A stretch of 64,000 nucleotides of DNA from Methylorubrum suomiense (GCF_022179765.1 NZ_BPRE01000016.1:62001-126000), one strand, 5' to 3'; counted from the first letter of the stretch, positions 25,600 to 34,738 are shown. The notes: generated from the sequence alone by a model not told the origin. Made by a program: numbers and translations.

Positions 25600-27969
25600 A
25601 TGACGGCTCTGGACGACAAGGCGACCTCCCCGGCGGCAGCCTCGAACGAGGGCCGCGCGGCCGCCGACGTCCCGAACAGGTCAGGCGTGGCCGAGGCGGC
25701 GTCAGCCCCCCGGTCTCCTGAATCGTTGGCCGGAGAGGGCGGCGCACCGCGCGCCGGTCGCCCCGTCTCCCAGCCCCGCGACACGCACCTGTCCCCCGAG
25801 GCCGTCGCCTCGGTGATGGCCGCCGATCACGGCGACGCCTTCGGCGTGCTCGGACCGCATCAAGTCGGTCCCGGCGCCTGGGAGATCCGCGCGATCCTGC
25901 CCGAGGCCAAGGGCGCCCGGCTGCTCACCGGCGGCCAGAGCCTGCCCTTTGAGCGCGTGCATCCCGACGGATTCTACGTCGCCAGCGTGAAGAGCGAGGG
26001 CCGACCGCTCTACGAGATCGAGGTCGAGGCCTGGGACGGCTCGACGGCGCGCTGCCACGATCCCTACGGCTTCGGTCCCTCGCTGGAACAGCACGAGATC
26101 GACGGCCTGCGCGAGATCGGCAGCAACCTCGTCTACCGCGTGCTCGGGGCCCATGCCGGCACCCTCGACGGCATCGACGGCTACCGCTTCGCGGTCTGGG
26201 CGCCGAATGCCCGCCGGGTCAGCGTGGTCGGCGACTTCAACGATTGGGACGGGCGCCGTCACCCGATGCGCCTGTGGCGCAACGGCGGCATCTGGGAGCT
26301 GTTCGTGCCGGGCCTCACCGCCGGTCAGAACTACAAGTTCGAGATCCGCGGTCCCGACGGCGCCTTGCAGCCGCTCAAGGCCGATCCGCTCGCCTTCCGG
26401 GCGCAGCATCCGCCGCAGACGGCCTCGATCCTGCACGGTCTGGGAGAGCCAGCCTGGAACGATGCCTCATGGATGGAATCCCGCGGCAAGGGCGATCCGC
26501 GCCACTCCGCGATGTCGGTCTATGAGGTCCATCTCGGGTCCTGGGCGCGGGTGCCCGGCGAGGGCAACCGCTACCTGACCTACAAGGAGCTGTCCGAGCG
26601 CCTGATCCCCTACGTCAAGGAACTCGGCTTCACCCATATCGAGCTGCTGCCGATCACGGAGTACCCGTTCGACGGCTCCTGGGGCTATCAACCGGTCTCA
26701 TTGTTCGCGCCGACCAGCCGCTTCGGCACGCCGGAAGAGTTCTGCGCCTTCGTCGACGCCGCGCACGAGGCCGGTATCGGCGTGCTGCTCGACTGGGTGC
26801 CGGGCCACTTCCCCCTCGACGCCCACGGCTTCGGCCTGTTCGACGGCACGCATCTCTACGAGCATGCGGACCCGCGCCAGGGCTTCCACCAGGATTGGGG
26901 CACCTACATCTACAATTTCGGCCGCGACGAGGTCTCGGCTTTCCTCACCGCCAACGCCCGGTTCTGGCTGGAGCATTACCATCTCGACGGCCTGCGCGTG
27001 GATGCGGTCGCCTCGATGCTCTACCTCGACTACTCGCGCCGGGCGGGCGAGTGGATCCCGAACCAGTATGGCGGCAACGAGAATCTCGACGCCATCAACT
27101 TCCTGCGCAAGACCAACGAGGCGACCTACAGCCACGCCCCGGGCACGATCACGGTCGCCGAGGAATCGACCTCCTGGCCCGGGGTCTCGCACCCGACCTA
27201 TACCGGCGGCCTCGGCTTCGGCTTCAAGTGGAACATGGGGTGGATGCACGACACCCTGAAGTTCATGTCCGAGGATCCGATCCATCGGCGCTACCATCAC
27301 CACAACCTGACCTTCGGGCTGCTCTACGCCTTCTCCGAGAACTTCGTGCTGCCGCTCTCCCACGACGAGGTCGTGCACGGGAAGGGCTCACTGCTCGGCA
27401 AGATGCCCGGCGACCGCTGGCAGAAATTCGCGAACCTGCGCGCCTATTTCGGCTTCATGTGGGGCCATCCGGGCAAGAAGCTGCTCTTCATGGGCGGCGA
27501 GTTCGGCCAGGAGCGGGAGTGGAACCACAACCAGTCGCTCGACTGGCACCTGCTCGAGGATCCGCTCCATGGCGGCCTCAAGGATCTGATCCGCGACCTC
27601 AACCACGTCTACACGTCGACGCCGGCCCTCCACAGCCGCGACGTCGAGCCCGGCGGCTTCCAGTGGCTGGTGGCGGATGATTCCGACAACTCGGTCATCG
27701 CCTGGGCCCGCAAGGGGAAGAACGAGGGCGAGATCGCCATCGTGGTCTCGAACTTCACCCCCGTGGTGCGGGAAGGCTACCGCGTCGGCGTGCCGAGCGG
27801 GGGGCGCTACCGCGAGGCGATCAACTCCGATGCCGAGCGCTACGGCGGCTCCAATGTCGGCAATATGGGCGGCGTCCAGGCGGACGCCGAGCCGAGCCAT
27901 GGCCAGTCCCATTCGCTCCGCCTGACCCTGCCGCCGCTGGCCACGCTGATCCTCGTGCGCGAGGGCTGA
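25600..27969 (+). CDS. glgB: 1,4-alpha-glucan branching enzyme
   Basis: A 789-residue GH13 branching enzyme that forms alpha-1,6 branches. A Pro/Ala-rich N-terminal tail of about 60 residues precedes the two CBM48-like domains (DAFGVLGPHQVG; YRFAVWAPNARRVSVVGDFN). In the barrel, D468 (GLRVDAVASMLY), E521 (TVAEESTSWP) and D589 (LSHDEVVHGK) are the catalytic acids. ATG 25600 is preferred over an upstream in-frame codon at 25552 because it lies just after a GGAAGAGGTG-like ribosome site. It acts on the linear chains made by GlgE. No glgC, glgA, glgP or glgX is in the window. Confidence 0.95.
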   Translation: MTALDDKATSPAAASNEGRAAADVPNRSGVAEAASAPRSPESLAGEGGAPRAGRPVSQPRDTHLSPEAVASVMAADHGDAFGVLGPHQVGPGAWEIRAILPEAKGARLLTGGQSLPFERVHPDGFYVASVKSEGRPLYEIEVEAWDGSTARCHDPYGFGPSLEQHEIDGLREIGSNLVYRVLGAHAGTLDGIDGYRFAVWAPNARRVSVVGDFNDWDGRRHPMRLWRNGGIWELFVPGLTAGQNYKFEIRGPDGALQPLKADPLAFRAQHPPQTASILHGLGEPAWNDASWMESRGKGDPRHSAMSVYEVHLGSWARVPGEGNRYLTYKELSERLIPYVKELGFTHIELLPITEYPFDGSWGYQPVSLFAPTSRFGTPEEFCAFVDAAHEAGIGVLLDWVPGHFPLDAHGFGLFDGTHLYEHADPRQGFHQDWGTYIYNFGRDEVSAFLTANARFWLEHYHLDGLRVDAVASMLYLDYSRRAGEWIPNQYGGNENLDAINFLRKTNEATYSHAPGTITVAEESTSWPGVSHPTYTGGLGFGFKWNMGWMHDTLKFMSEDPIHRRYHHHNLTFGLLYAFSENFVLPLSHDEVVHGKGSLLGKMPGDRWQKFANLRAYFGFMWGHPGKKLLFMGGEFGQEREWNHNQSLDWHLLEDPLHGGLKDLIRDLNHVYTSTPALHSRDVEPGGFQWLVADDSDNSVIAWARKGKNEGEIAIVVSNFTPVVREGYRVGVPSGGRYREAINSDAERYGGSNVGNMGGVQADAEPSHGQSHSLRLTLPPLATLILVREG

Positions 27970-27982
27970 CCCGTCACGCTCC

Positions 27983-28004
27983 GGGACCGCGTCGCCGCGG
28001 TCCC
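27983..28004 (+). terminator. Terminator after glgB
   Basis: Nine-base perfect arms GGGACCGCG (27983-27991) and CGCGGTCCC (27996-28004) with a TCGC loop, 13 bases after the glgB stop. The tail is GATCCTCGTC, weakly T-rich. Confidence 0.65.
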
Positions 28005-28141
28005 GATCCTCGTCACGTCACCATGCGCTATCGTGCCGGCGCCGGATGCCCGTTTTGAATTATTCTTGAAATGAGGCATGCTGCCTCCTGCCATCGAAAA
28101 CCGGCCCGTCGAACGAGGCCCGGCCCGAGCGCGGAGGACAC

Positions 28142-30304
28142 ATGAACGAGATCGTCAAGCCGGACTCCCTGATCGTCGCCGAGGCCGAGAGCCTGACGGA
28201 AACGTTCTTCGGAGGTTGCCCGCACGATTGCCCCGATACCTGCTCGATGCTGTTCGACGTCAAGGACGGACAGCTTCAGGGCGTGCGCGGCAATCCGGAC
28301 CACCCGATGACCCGCGGTGGCCTCTGCGTGAAGCTGAAGGATTACGAGAAGCGCCACTACCATCCCGACCGGCTGCTCTACCCGATGAAGCGGGTCGGCC
28401 CGAAGGGCTCGAAGGAGTTCGAGCGCATCAGCTGGGACGAGGCGCTGGACACCATCGTCACGCGCTGGAAGGCCATCATCGACCAGTACGGTCCGCAGGC
28501 CATCGCGCCCTACAGCTATCTCGGCAACCAGGGTCTGGTGCACGGGCTGAACGGCGGCGACGCCTTCTTCAACCGCCTGGGCGCGACCGTGACCGAGCGC
28601 ACCTTCTGCGGCGAGGGCTCCTGCACCGCGTGGCTCCTCACGGTCGGCCCGACCGCCGGCCTCGATCCGGACAGCTACATCCACTCGAAATACATCGTGA
28701 TCTGGGCCTGCAACTCGATCAGCACGAACCTGCACCACTGGGCCATCGTGAAGGATGCCCAGAAGAAGGGCGCCAAGGTCGTCGTGATCGACACCTACGC
28801 CTCACGCACCGCCAAGGCCGCCGACTGGCACATCGCGCCGAAGCCCGGCACCGACGGCGCGCTCGCCATGGCGCTCATCAATTCGATCATCGAGCAGGGG
28901 CTCGTCGATCAGGATTACGTCGACAACCACACGGTCGGCTTCGAGGAGCTGAAGGAGCGCGCCGCCACCCGCACGCCCGAATGGGCCGCCGAGATCACCG
29001 GCGTCTCCGCCGACGATATCCGTCAGCTCGCCCGGGAGATGGCGACCGAGCAGCCGGTGGGCATCCGCATCGGCGTGGCGCTGGAGCGGCATTACGGCGG
29101 CGGCCAGACCATCCGGGCGGTCGCCTGCATCCCTGCGCTGACCGGCGCATGGCGCCATGTCGGCGGCGGCATCACCCAGTTCGGCGTCTGGGAGCATCCC
29201 TACAAGTTCGACGTCATCTGCCGCCCGGACCTGATCCCGGAGGGCACCCGCGTCGTCTCGAACCTGCAGATCGGCCGGGCGCTGACCGGCGAGATGCAGC
29301 TCGACCCGCCGATCATGTCGATGATGTGCTGGAACTCGAACCCCGTCACGCAGGCACCCGAGACCGACAAGATCGTCGAGGGGCTGATGCGCGAGGACCT
29401 GTTCATGGTCTCGGCCGAGCACTTCATCTCGGATACCGCCTCCTACGCTGACATCCTGCTGCCGGCGACGATGGGCGCGGAGATGGAGGACATGATCCTG
29501 TCCTGGGGCCACCTCTACCTCACCTACAACACCAAGTGCGCCGAGGCGCCCGGCGAGGCGATCCCGAACAACGAGATCTTCCGCCAGCTCGCGGCGCGGC
29601 TCGGCTTCGAGGAAGAGAACTTCAAGTGGAGCGACAGCGAGTGCCTCGAGCACTACGTCGATTGGTCGTCGCCGGCCTGCGAGGGCATCGACCTCGCCTA
29701 TATGCGCGAGCACGGCTTCGCCCGCCTCAAAGTGGGCACGCCGGACGACCGCGCGCCGCACAAGGAGGGCAACTTCCCGACGCCCACCGGCAAGTGCATG
29801 CTGAAGGTCGAGGGCGCCACGAACTTCGTCGCCCCCCCGTTCCGGCAGATGTACGAGGGCTTCCAGCCCGGCGAGGCGCTCGACCCGCTGCCCGACTATC
29901 TCGGACCGCGCGAGTCCCACACGAACGATCCGGAGCTCGCCAAGCGCTTTCCGCTCAACATCGTCTCGCCCAAGAGCCACTACTTCCTGAACTCCTGCTA
30001 CGCGAATATGGAGGACAAGCAGAAGGGCCAGGGCGAGCAGTTCGTGATGATCAACCAAGCCGACGCCGACGCCCGCGGCATCCGTGACGGCGACCGGGTC
30101 CAGGTCGGCAACGACCGCGGCGCCTTCAAGGGCGTGGCGCGGATCACCGACGACGTGAATGCCGGCATCGTGGTGGCGACGCTGGGCTACTGGCGCCAGC
30201 TCAACGAGGGCACGGTCAACAGCATCTCCTCGGGCGCCTTCACCGACATGGGCCACGCGCCGTCGTTCTCGGACAACCTCGTCGAGGTCTCGCGCTCGAA
30301 CTGA
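28142..30304 (+). CDS. Molybdopterin oxidoreductase, formate-dehydrogenase-like (DMSO reductase superfamily)
   Basis: A 720-residue single-subunit molybdopterin enzyme. An N-terminal [4Fe-4S] site C26-x3-C30-x3-C34 (CPHDCPDTC) with C62 is followed by the pterin-binding halves and a C-terminal MolydopD-type domain (from about residue 600). The FCGEGSC stretch near residue 160 may hold the cysteine Mo ligand. There is no Tat signal, so it should be cytoplasmic. The CPHDCPDTC branch is poorly characterised. Methylobacterium extorquens has several formate dehydrogenases including a single-operon fourth enzyme, and this could be its catalytic subunit, but sequence alone does not prove it. No electron-transfer subunit adjoins. 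Confidence 0.8.
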   Translation: MNEIVKPDSLIVAEAESLTETFFGGCPHDCPDTCSMLFDVKDGQLQGVRGNPDHPMTRGGLCVKLKDYEKRHYHPDRLLYPMKRVGPKGSKEFERISWDEALDTIVTRWKAIIDQYGPQAIAPYSYLGNQGLVHGLNGGDAFFNRLGATVTERTFCGEGSCTAWLLTVGPTAGLDPDSYIHSKYIVIWACNSISTNLHHWAIVKDAQKKGAKVVVIDTYASRTAKAADWHIAPKPGTDGALAMALINSIIEQGLVDQDYVDNHTVGFEELKERAATRTPEWAAEITGVSADDIRQLAREMATEQPVGIRIGVALERHYGGGQTIRAVACIPALTGAWRHVGGGITQFGVWEHPYKFDVICRPDLIPEGTRVVSNLQIGRALTGEMQLDPPIMSMMCWNSNPVTQAPETDKIVEGLMREDLFMVSAEHFISDTASYADILLPATMGAEMEDMILSWGHLYLTYNTKCAEAPGEAIPNNEIFRQLAARLGFEEENFKWSDSECLEHYVDWSSPACEGIDLAYMREHGFARLKVGTPDDRAPHKEGNFPTPTGKCMLKVEGATNFVAPPFRQMYEGFQPGEALDPLPDYLGPRESHTNDPELAKRFPLNIVSPKSHYFLNSCYANMEDKQKGQGEQFVMINQADADARGIRDGDRVQVGNDRGAFKGVARITDDVNAGIVVATLGYWRQLNEGTVNSISSGAFTDMGHAPSFSDNLVEVSRSN

Positions 30305-30306
30305 CG

Positions 30307-30345
30307 GGCGCGTCTCTCCTCCCCCTCGTGGGGAGGAGACGCGCC
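30307..30345. terminator. Bidirectional terminator
   Basis: An 18-base left arm (30307-30324) pairs with a 16-base right arm (30330-30345) with a two-base bulge and a five-base loop. It lies exactly between the convergent molybdopterin enzyme and tex genes. Confidence 0.75.
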
Positions 30346-32676
30346 TCAGCGTCCGGGCGGCTGCCCCTTCGCCCGGCGGAACGCATCGGCCAGCGCCCCA
30401 CCGCGCTCCGGCTGGGAGGCCTGCGGCGCGGGCCGCTGCGCCACCGGAGCCGGCCGCGGCCCGGCGCTCCGCGGCGCCGCCGGCGTCCCGTCCACCGGAT
30501 CGTCGAGGCGCATCGACAGGCCGATGCGCTTGCGCGGCACGTCCACCGACAGCACCAGCACCCGCACCACGTCGCCGGCCTTCACCACCTCGGAGGGCGA
30601 GGCGATGCGGCGGCGCGCCATCGCCGAGATGTGGACCAGCCCGTCCTGGTGGACGCCGATATCGACGAAGGCGCCGAAGGCCGCGACGTTGGTGACGACG
30701 CCCTCCAGCTGCATCCCCGGCTTGAGGTCGGAGATCTTCTCGACCCCCTCCTGAAAGCTCGCGGTCTTGAAGGCGGGGCGGGGATCGCGGCCGGGCTTTT
30801 CCAACTCGGCGATGATGTCCCGCACCGTCGGCACGCCGAAGCGCTCGTCGGCGAAGCGCTCCGGTGAGAGCCCGCCGAGAACGGCCGCATTGCCGATCAG
30901 CACTTTGATGTCGCTCTTCGTCGCCTCCAGGATGCGCCGCACCACCGGATAGGCCTCCGGATGGACGCCGGACCGGTCGAGCGGATCGGTGCCGTCGGGG
31001 ATGCGCAGGAAGCCCGCGGCCAGCTCGAAGGTCTTGGGCCCGAGCCCCGGCACTTTCTTGAGCGCGGCGCGGGTGCGGAACGGGCCGTTGCCGTCGCGAT
31101 GGGCCACGATCTTGGTCGCGACCGACTCTCCGAGACCCGAGACCTGCGCCAGCAGCGGCACCGAGGCGGTGTTCACGTCGACGCCGACCGCGTTCACCGC
31201 ATCCTCGACCACGCCGTCGAGGGAGCGCGACAGCTTCTGCTCGCCGATATCGTGCTGGTACTGGCCGACGCCGATGGATTTCGGGTCGATCTTCACGAGT
31301 TCGGCCAGCGGATCCTGAAGACGCCTTGCGATCGAGACGGCGCCGCGATGCGACACGTCGAGGTCGGGCAATTCCTTGGAGGCGATGGCGGAGGCCGAAT
31401 AGACCGAGGCGCCGGCTTCCGAGACCATGACCTTGGCCATGGACAGATCGGGGTTGGCCGAGAGGATCTCGGCGGCGAGCTTGTCGGTCTCGCGCGAGGC
31501 GGTGCCGTTGCCGACCGCGATCAGCTCGACCCTATGGCGGCGGCAGAGCTTCGACAGGGCCGCGACCGCCTCGTTCCAGCGCCGCTGCGGCTCGTGCGGA
31601 TAGGTCGTCTCGACGGCGAGCACCTTGCCGGTGGCATCGACCACCGCCGCCTTCACGCCGTTGCGGTAGCCCGGATCGAGCCCGAGCGTCGCCCGGCCGC
31701 CGGCGGGGGCGGCCAGCAGCAGATCCTTGAGATTGCCGGCGAAGACCTTCACGGCGGCATCCTCCGCCCGCTCGAACAGGCGGGTGCGCAGGTCCGCCTT
31801 GATGCCGGTGCGGATCTTGGTGCGCCACGCCACGCGCACCGTCTCGATGAGCCACGCATCGGCCGGGCGTCCACGGGCCGAGACGGCGTGGCGGCGGCAG
31901 ATCGCCAGCTCGAACGGGCCGGGGATGCCGGACGGCGAATCCTCGCCTTCCGCCGCGAGCCCGATCTCCAGCACCTCCTCGGCCTCGCCGCGGAAGAGGG
32001 CCAGCACCCGATGCGAGGGCATCCGCTCCAGGCGCTCGCGCCAGTCGAAATAGTCCGAAAACTTCTGGCCCGCCGCCTCCTTGCCCTTGCGCACCCGCGA
32101 GACCGCCTCGCCGGACTTCCAGAAATCCTCGCGCAGGCGCCCGATCAGGTCGGCATCCTCGGCGAAGCGCTCGATCAGGATGGCGCGGGCGCCCTCCAGC
32201 GCCGCCTCGGCGGACTCGACGCCCTTGTCGGCGGCGACGTAGCCCTGCGCCGCCCGCTCGGGAGGCGTCTCGGGCTTGGCCAGCAGCGTCTCGGCCAGGG
32301 GCGCGAGGCCGGCCTCGCGGGCGGACTGCGCCTTGGAGCGGCGTTTCGGGCGGAACGGCAGGTAGATGTCCTCGAGCCGCGCCTTGGTCTCGGCGCCCGC
32401 GATCGCCGCCGACAGCTCCGGCGTCAGCTTGCCCTGCGACCGGACGCTCTCGATGATCGCGGCGCGTCGCTCGGCGAGGTCCCGCAGGTAGCCGAGGCGC
32501 TCGGCGAGGGTGCGCAGCTGCGCATCGTCGAGGGAGCCGGTCGCCTCCTTGCGGTAGCGGGCAACGAAGGGAACGGTGTAGCCGCCGTCGAGCAGTTCGA
32601 CCGCCGCTGCGACCTGTCCCTCGCGCACCCCGAGTTCCTCGGCGATGAGCCCGTTCACGGTCTTCGTCACGGCCAT
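30346..32676 (-). CDS. tex: Tex family RNA-binding transcription accessory protein
   Basis: A 776-residue Tex protein. N-terminal helical domain, YqgF-like RNase H fold (LGLDPGYRNGVKAAVVD), HhH region (LAQVSGLGESVATKIVAHRD) and a C-terminal S1 RNA-binding domain (GVVTNVAAFGAFVDIGVHQDGLVHIS) are in family order. The last 50 residues are a Pro/Ala/Arg-rich tail. Tex binds nucleic acid and affects transcription and RNA turnover. ATG 32676 (AVTKTVNGLIAEELG) matches the family N-terminus. Confidence 0.95.
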   Translation of the reverse strand: MAVTKTVNGLIAEELGVREGQVAAAVELLDGGYTVPFVARYRKEATGSLDDAQLRTLAERLGYLRDLAERRAAIIESVRSQGKLTPELSAAIAGAETKARLEDIYLPFRPKRRSKAQSAREAGLAPLAETLLAKPETPPERAAQGYVAADKGVESAEAALEGARAILIERFAEDADLIGRLREDFWKSGEAVSRVRKGKEAAGQKFSDYFDWRERLERMPSHRVLALFRGEAEEVLEIGLAAEGEDSPSGIPGPFELAICRRHAVSARGRPADAWLIETVRVAWRTKIRTGIKADLRTRLFERAEDAAVKVFAGNLKDLLLAAPAGGRATLGLDPGYRNGVKAAVVDATGKVLAVETTYPHEPQRRWNEAVAALSKLCRRHRVELIAVGNGTASRETDKLAAEILSANPDLSMAKVMVSEAGASVYSASAIASKELPDLDVSHRGAVSIARRLQDPLAELVKIDPKSIGVGQYQHDIGEQKLSRSLDGVVEDAVNAVGVDVNTASVPLLAQVSGLGESVATKIVAHRDGNGPFRTRAALKKVPGLGPKTFELAAGFLRIPDGTDPLDRSGVHPEAYPVVRRILEATKSDIKVLIGNAAVLGGLSPERFADERFGVPTVRDIIAELEKPGRDPRPAFKTASFQEGVEKISDLKPGMQLEGVVTNVAAFGAFVDIGVHQDGLVHISAMARRRIASPSEVVKAGDVVRVLVLSVDVPRKRIGLSMRLDDPVDGTPAAPRSAGPRPAPVAQRPAPQASQPERGGALADAFRRAKGQPPGR

Positions 32677-32888
32677 CCAGGGCTCTCCATCGCGGCGGCA
32701 GATTCGTCGGGGCCACGGGGATAAGGCGCTGGCGGCGAGACGCAAGGCGGAAGCGGATCGGGGGAGGGCGCCGGCCGCCGCATGATGGGCCGAAGGCCGG
32801 CCTTCCTCCCTCCGTCGTCCTGAAGAGGCCGCTCGTCAGCGCCTCGCCATGACGGCGAGGATGGGGCTTGCACTCGCAGTCCTGCCGA

Positions 32889-33626
32889 TCAGGGCAGATC
32901 GTCGTCCGGCGCGGCCAGCAGCGCCCCCCGGCGCAGGGCGGCGCGCTCGTCCGATTCTTCGCGGCATTTCAGGACATGGCCGGCGCGGTTGACGACCTGG
33001 AGGTTCGGCGCGCCCCAATAGGCCAGCAGGAACGGCCAGGGCAGGTCGCGCTCCTCGCGCCAGACCCGGTAGAGCGGGAGCCGGTGATCGACCTCCGCGC
33101 CCCGCAGCAGGCGCTTGCCGGAGACAGCGCAGCGATGGCGCTGGCGCGCCTTCAATTCCTTGAGGTGGTCGCTCGGCGCGCACCAGAACTCCCAGGCCAC
33201 GACACAGGCGGCGTGCCAGGATGCGCGGCGGCTCGGCGCGCCGTCGCCCGCGAGGTCTCGATGCCAGCCGAAGCGGAAGACCGCCTGCCCGCAGATCCGG
33301 CAGGCGCCGGGGCCGGGGGCGTGACGCTCCTCGCGAAAGGGTGCGGGCGGCACCCGGAAGCTCGTCGGCAACCCCTCGCCGCGTCCCACCTGCCACGTCC
33401 AGCCCTCGGGCGCACCGGAACGGGCGGCGAGGGCGCGGGCGAGGCGGTCGGCCCGCAGCACGTGATGGCGCCAATAGCTCGCCACCGCCCGGCTCGGCGT
33501 CGGCGGGGTCAGCGGCCGGCTGAGCGCATGGTGCAGGACATGGGCCGGAAAGCCCGGGCGCAGGGAGCGCTCCAGACGGGCGCGGGCCGATGCGTTGCGC
33601 GACGAGCGCCATTCCGAGGTCGCCAT
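32889..33626 (-). CDS. Stand-alone HNH-type endonuclease domain protein
   Basis: A 245-residue protein. The N-terminal half is Arg-rich and unrecognised. The centre has ACRICG and a WHAACVVAWEFW segment, and the C-terminal part has CAVSGKRL, then VDHRLPLYRVWR, then NLQVVNRAGHVLK with CREE. This is the layout of an HNH/ββα-metal nuclease with structural Cys pairs. It has no methylase, helicase or mobile-element partner. It lies upstream of tex on the same strand, with a 212-base gap. Target and role are unknown. Confidence 0.7.
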   Translation of the reverse strand: MATSEWRSSRNASARARLERSLRPGFPAHVLHHALSRPLTPPTPSRAVASYWRHHVLRADRLARALAARSGAPEGWTWQVGRGEGLPTSFRVPPAPFREERHAPGPGACRICGQAVFRFGWHRDLAGDGAPSRRASWHAACVVAWEFWCAPSDHLKELKARQRHRCAVSGKRLLRGAEVDHRLPLYRVWREERDLPWPFLLAYWGAPNLQVVNRAGHVLKCREESDERAALRRGALLAAPDDDLP

Positions 33627-33766
33627 GGCACGGCCTAACCCGACGCGGCCCCGATGCGAAAGGGGAGGGCGGCCCTGCTCCGCCCGCCTGCCGCCGAGGG
33701 TTCATCCGGCGTCGCATCGCGGCCACAGCTGATGCCGAACGTGCTCGGCCGCACCGCATGCCCGAG

Positions 33767-33806
33767 CATGAGAATGAACGTTCATTGACATGAGAATGAA
33801 CGTTCA
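33767..33806. promoter_or_regulatory. Tandem TetR operator
   Basis: The 18-base sequence CATGAGAATGAACGTTCA occurs twice (33767-33784 and 33789-33806), 22 bases apart. Each copy contains the palindrome TGAACGTTCA; the first extends to a perfect 14-base palindrome (33773-33786). One copy lies upstream of the -35 element and the other fills the -35/-10 spacer. The natural ligand is the TetR protein encoded in this operon. Confidence 0.8.
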
Positions 33807-33813
33807 CTATCAA
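33785..33813 (+). promoter_or_regulatory. Sigma-70 type promoter of the RND operon
   Basis: A perfect TTGACA (33785-33790), 17 bases, then TATCAA (33808-33813). Transcription would begin near 33820, shortly before AGGAGG at 33826-33831. It overlaps the tandem operator. Confidence 0.75.
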
Positions 33814-33836
33814 TCTTCACAGCGCAGGAGGTGCCG

Positions 33837-34118
33837 GTGAGCCCGTCTCTCGATCATCGTTGGGAAATGCCCTCGGCCCGCCCGAACCGTCTCGGGATGC
33901 TGGCCCTGCGCGTGGTCCGGGACGTCTGCACCCCGGCCAACCTCGCCCTCTGCGCCGTGGTGGCGCTCGGCTGGCTGGCGCTGATCGGCTGGACCGGCGC
34001 GGGTGCCACGGGCTGGCAGGCCCGGCTCTGCGCCGATCTCGACCTCCAGCCCCGCGCCTGCGCCGTGCTGCCCGGCGCCGCGGACCGCGCCGGCCTCGAC
34101 TTGGCGCGGGCGTCATGA
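33837..34118 (+). CDS. Small predicted membrane protein heading the RND operon
   Basis: A 93-residue protein I do not recognise. One transmembrane segment (LALCAVVALGWLALIGW, about residues 36-55) is flanked by an Arg-containing N-terminal part and a C-terminal part with three cysteines (CADLDLQPRACAVL). GTG 33837 has AGGAGG five bases before it; GTG 33831 overlaps that site. Its stop overlaps the TetR start (ATGA), so it is truly coupled to the operon. It may be an accessory of the pump, by position only. Confidence 0.65.
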   Translation: MSPSLDHRWEMPSARPNRLGMLALRVVRDVCTPANLALCAVVALGWLALIGWTGAGATGWQARLCADLDLQPRACAVLPGAADRAGLDLARAS

Positions 34119-34738
34119 GCCTGGGCGCCGTCACCGCGGCTCCGATCGAGCCGACCTCCGCGCAGGCGGCGCGGCGGGCGCACATCCTCGACGCGGCGGA
34201 AGCCTGCTTCGTGCGCAACGGCTTCCACCGGACGACGATGCAGGATCTCGCCCGCGAGGCGGCGATGAGCCCCGGCAACATCTACCGCTACTTCGATTCC
34301 AAGGAGGCCGTCGTCCTGGGCCTCGCCGAGCGCGACCGTGAGCGCGGTGCCGTCCTAGTCGAGATGCTGGAGCGGGCCGGCGACCGTCGCGGCGTCCTCA
34401 ACGGCATCCTCGCGACCTACTTCTCCGAGATGACCCGCGGCGCGGCGATCCTGCGCCTCGACCTCTGGGGGGAGGCGACGCGCAATCCGGCCATCGGCGC
34501 CATGATCGCGCGCGGGGACGAAGAGGGCCGCATGTGGCTCATCGAGACGTTCTCGGCCATCGCGCCGGGATGCGATGCTGTCGGCCTGTTCGAGGCGGTC
34601 GCCCCCCTGATGAAGGGGCTGATCGTCAGCCGGGCGCTGATTCCCGACTACGATGCCGGTCCGGCGATCCGGCAACTGCTCGCCTTGATCGATGCGGGCT
34701 TCGCCGGTCCGGTCCCCGCCGCCGAGAAGGCTGCCTGA
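34115..34738 (+). CDS. TetR/AcrR family regulator of the RND operon
   Basis: A 207-residue TetR repressor. The helix-turn-helix is at about residues 23-63 (AHILDAAEACFVRNGFH, then MQDLAREAAMSPGNIYRYF). The C-terminal domain is AcrR-like. It overlaps both neighbours by a few bases, so it is co-expressed with the pump and should autoregulate through the tandem operator at 33767-33806. The inducer is unknown. Confidence 0.9.
   Translation: MSLGAVTAAPIEPTSAQAARRAHILDAAEACFVRNGFHRTTMQDLAREAAMSPGNIYRYFDSKEAVVLGLAERDRERGAVLVEMLERAGDRRGVLNGILATYFSEMTRGAAILRLDLWGEATRNPAIGAMIARGDEEGRMWLIETFSAIAPGCDAVGLFEAVAPLMKGLIVSRALIPDYDAGPAIRQLLALIDAGFAGPVPAAEKAA

Noticed and set aside
22188..28000. Very long minus-strand open frames opposite the glucan genes and other GC-rich genes
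   Set aside because: They are mirror frames typical of high-GC coding DNA; composition is Arg/Gly/Ala-rich with no domains.
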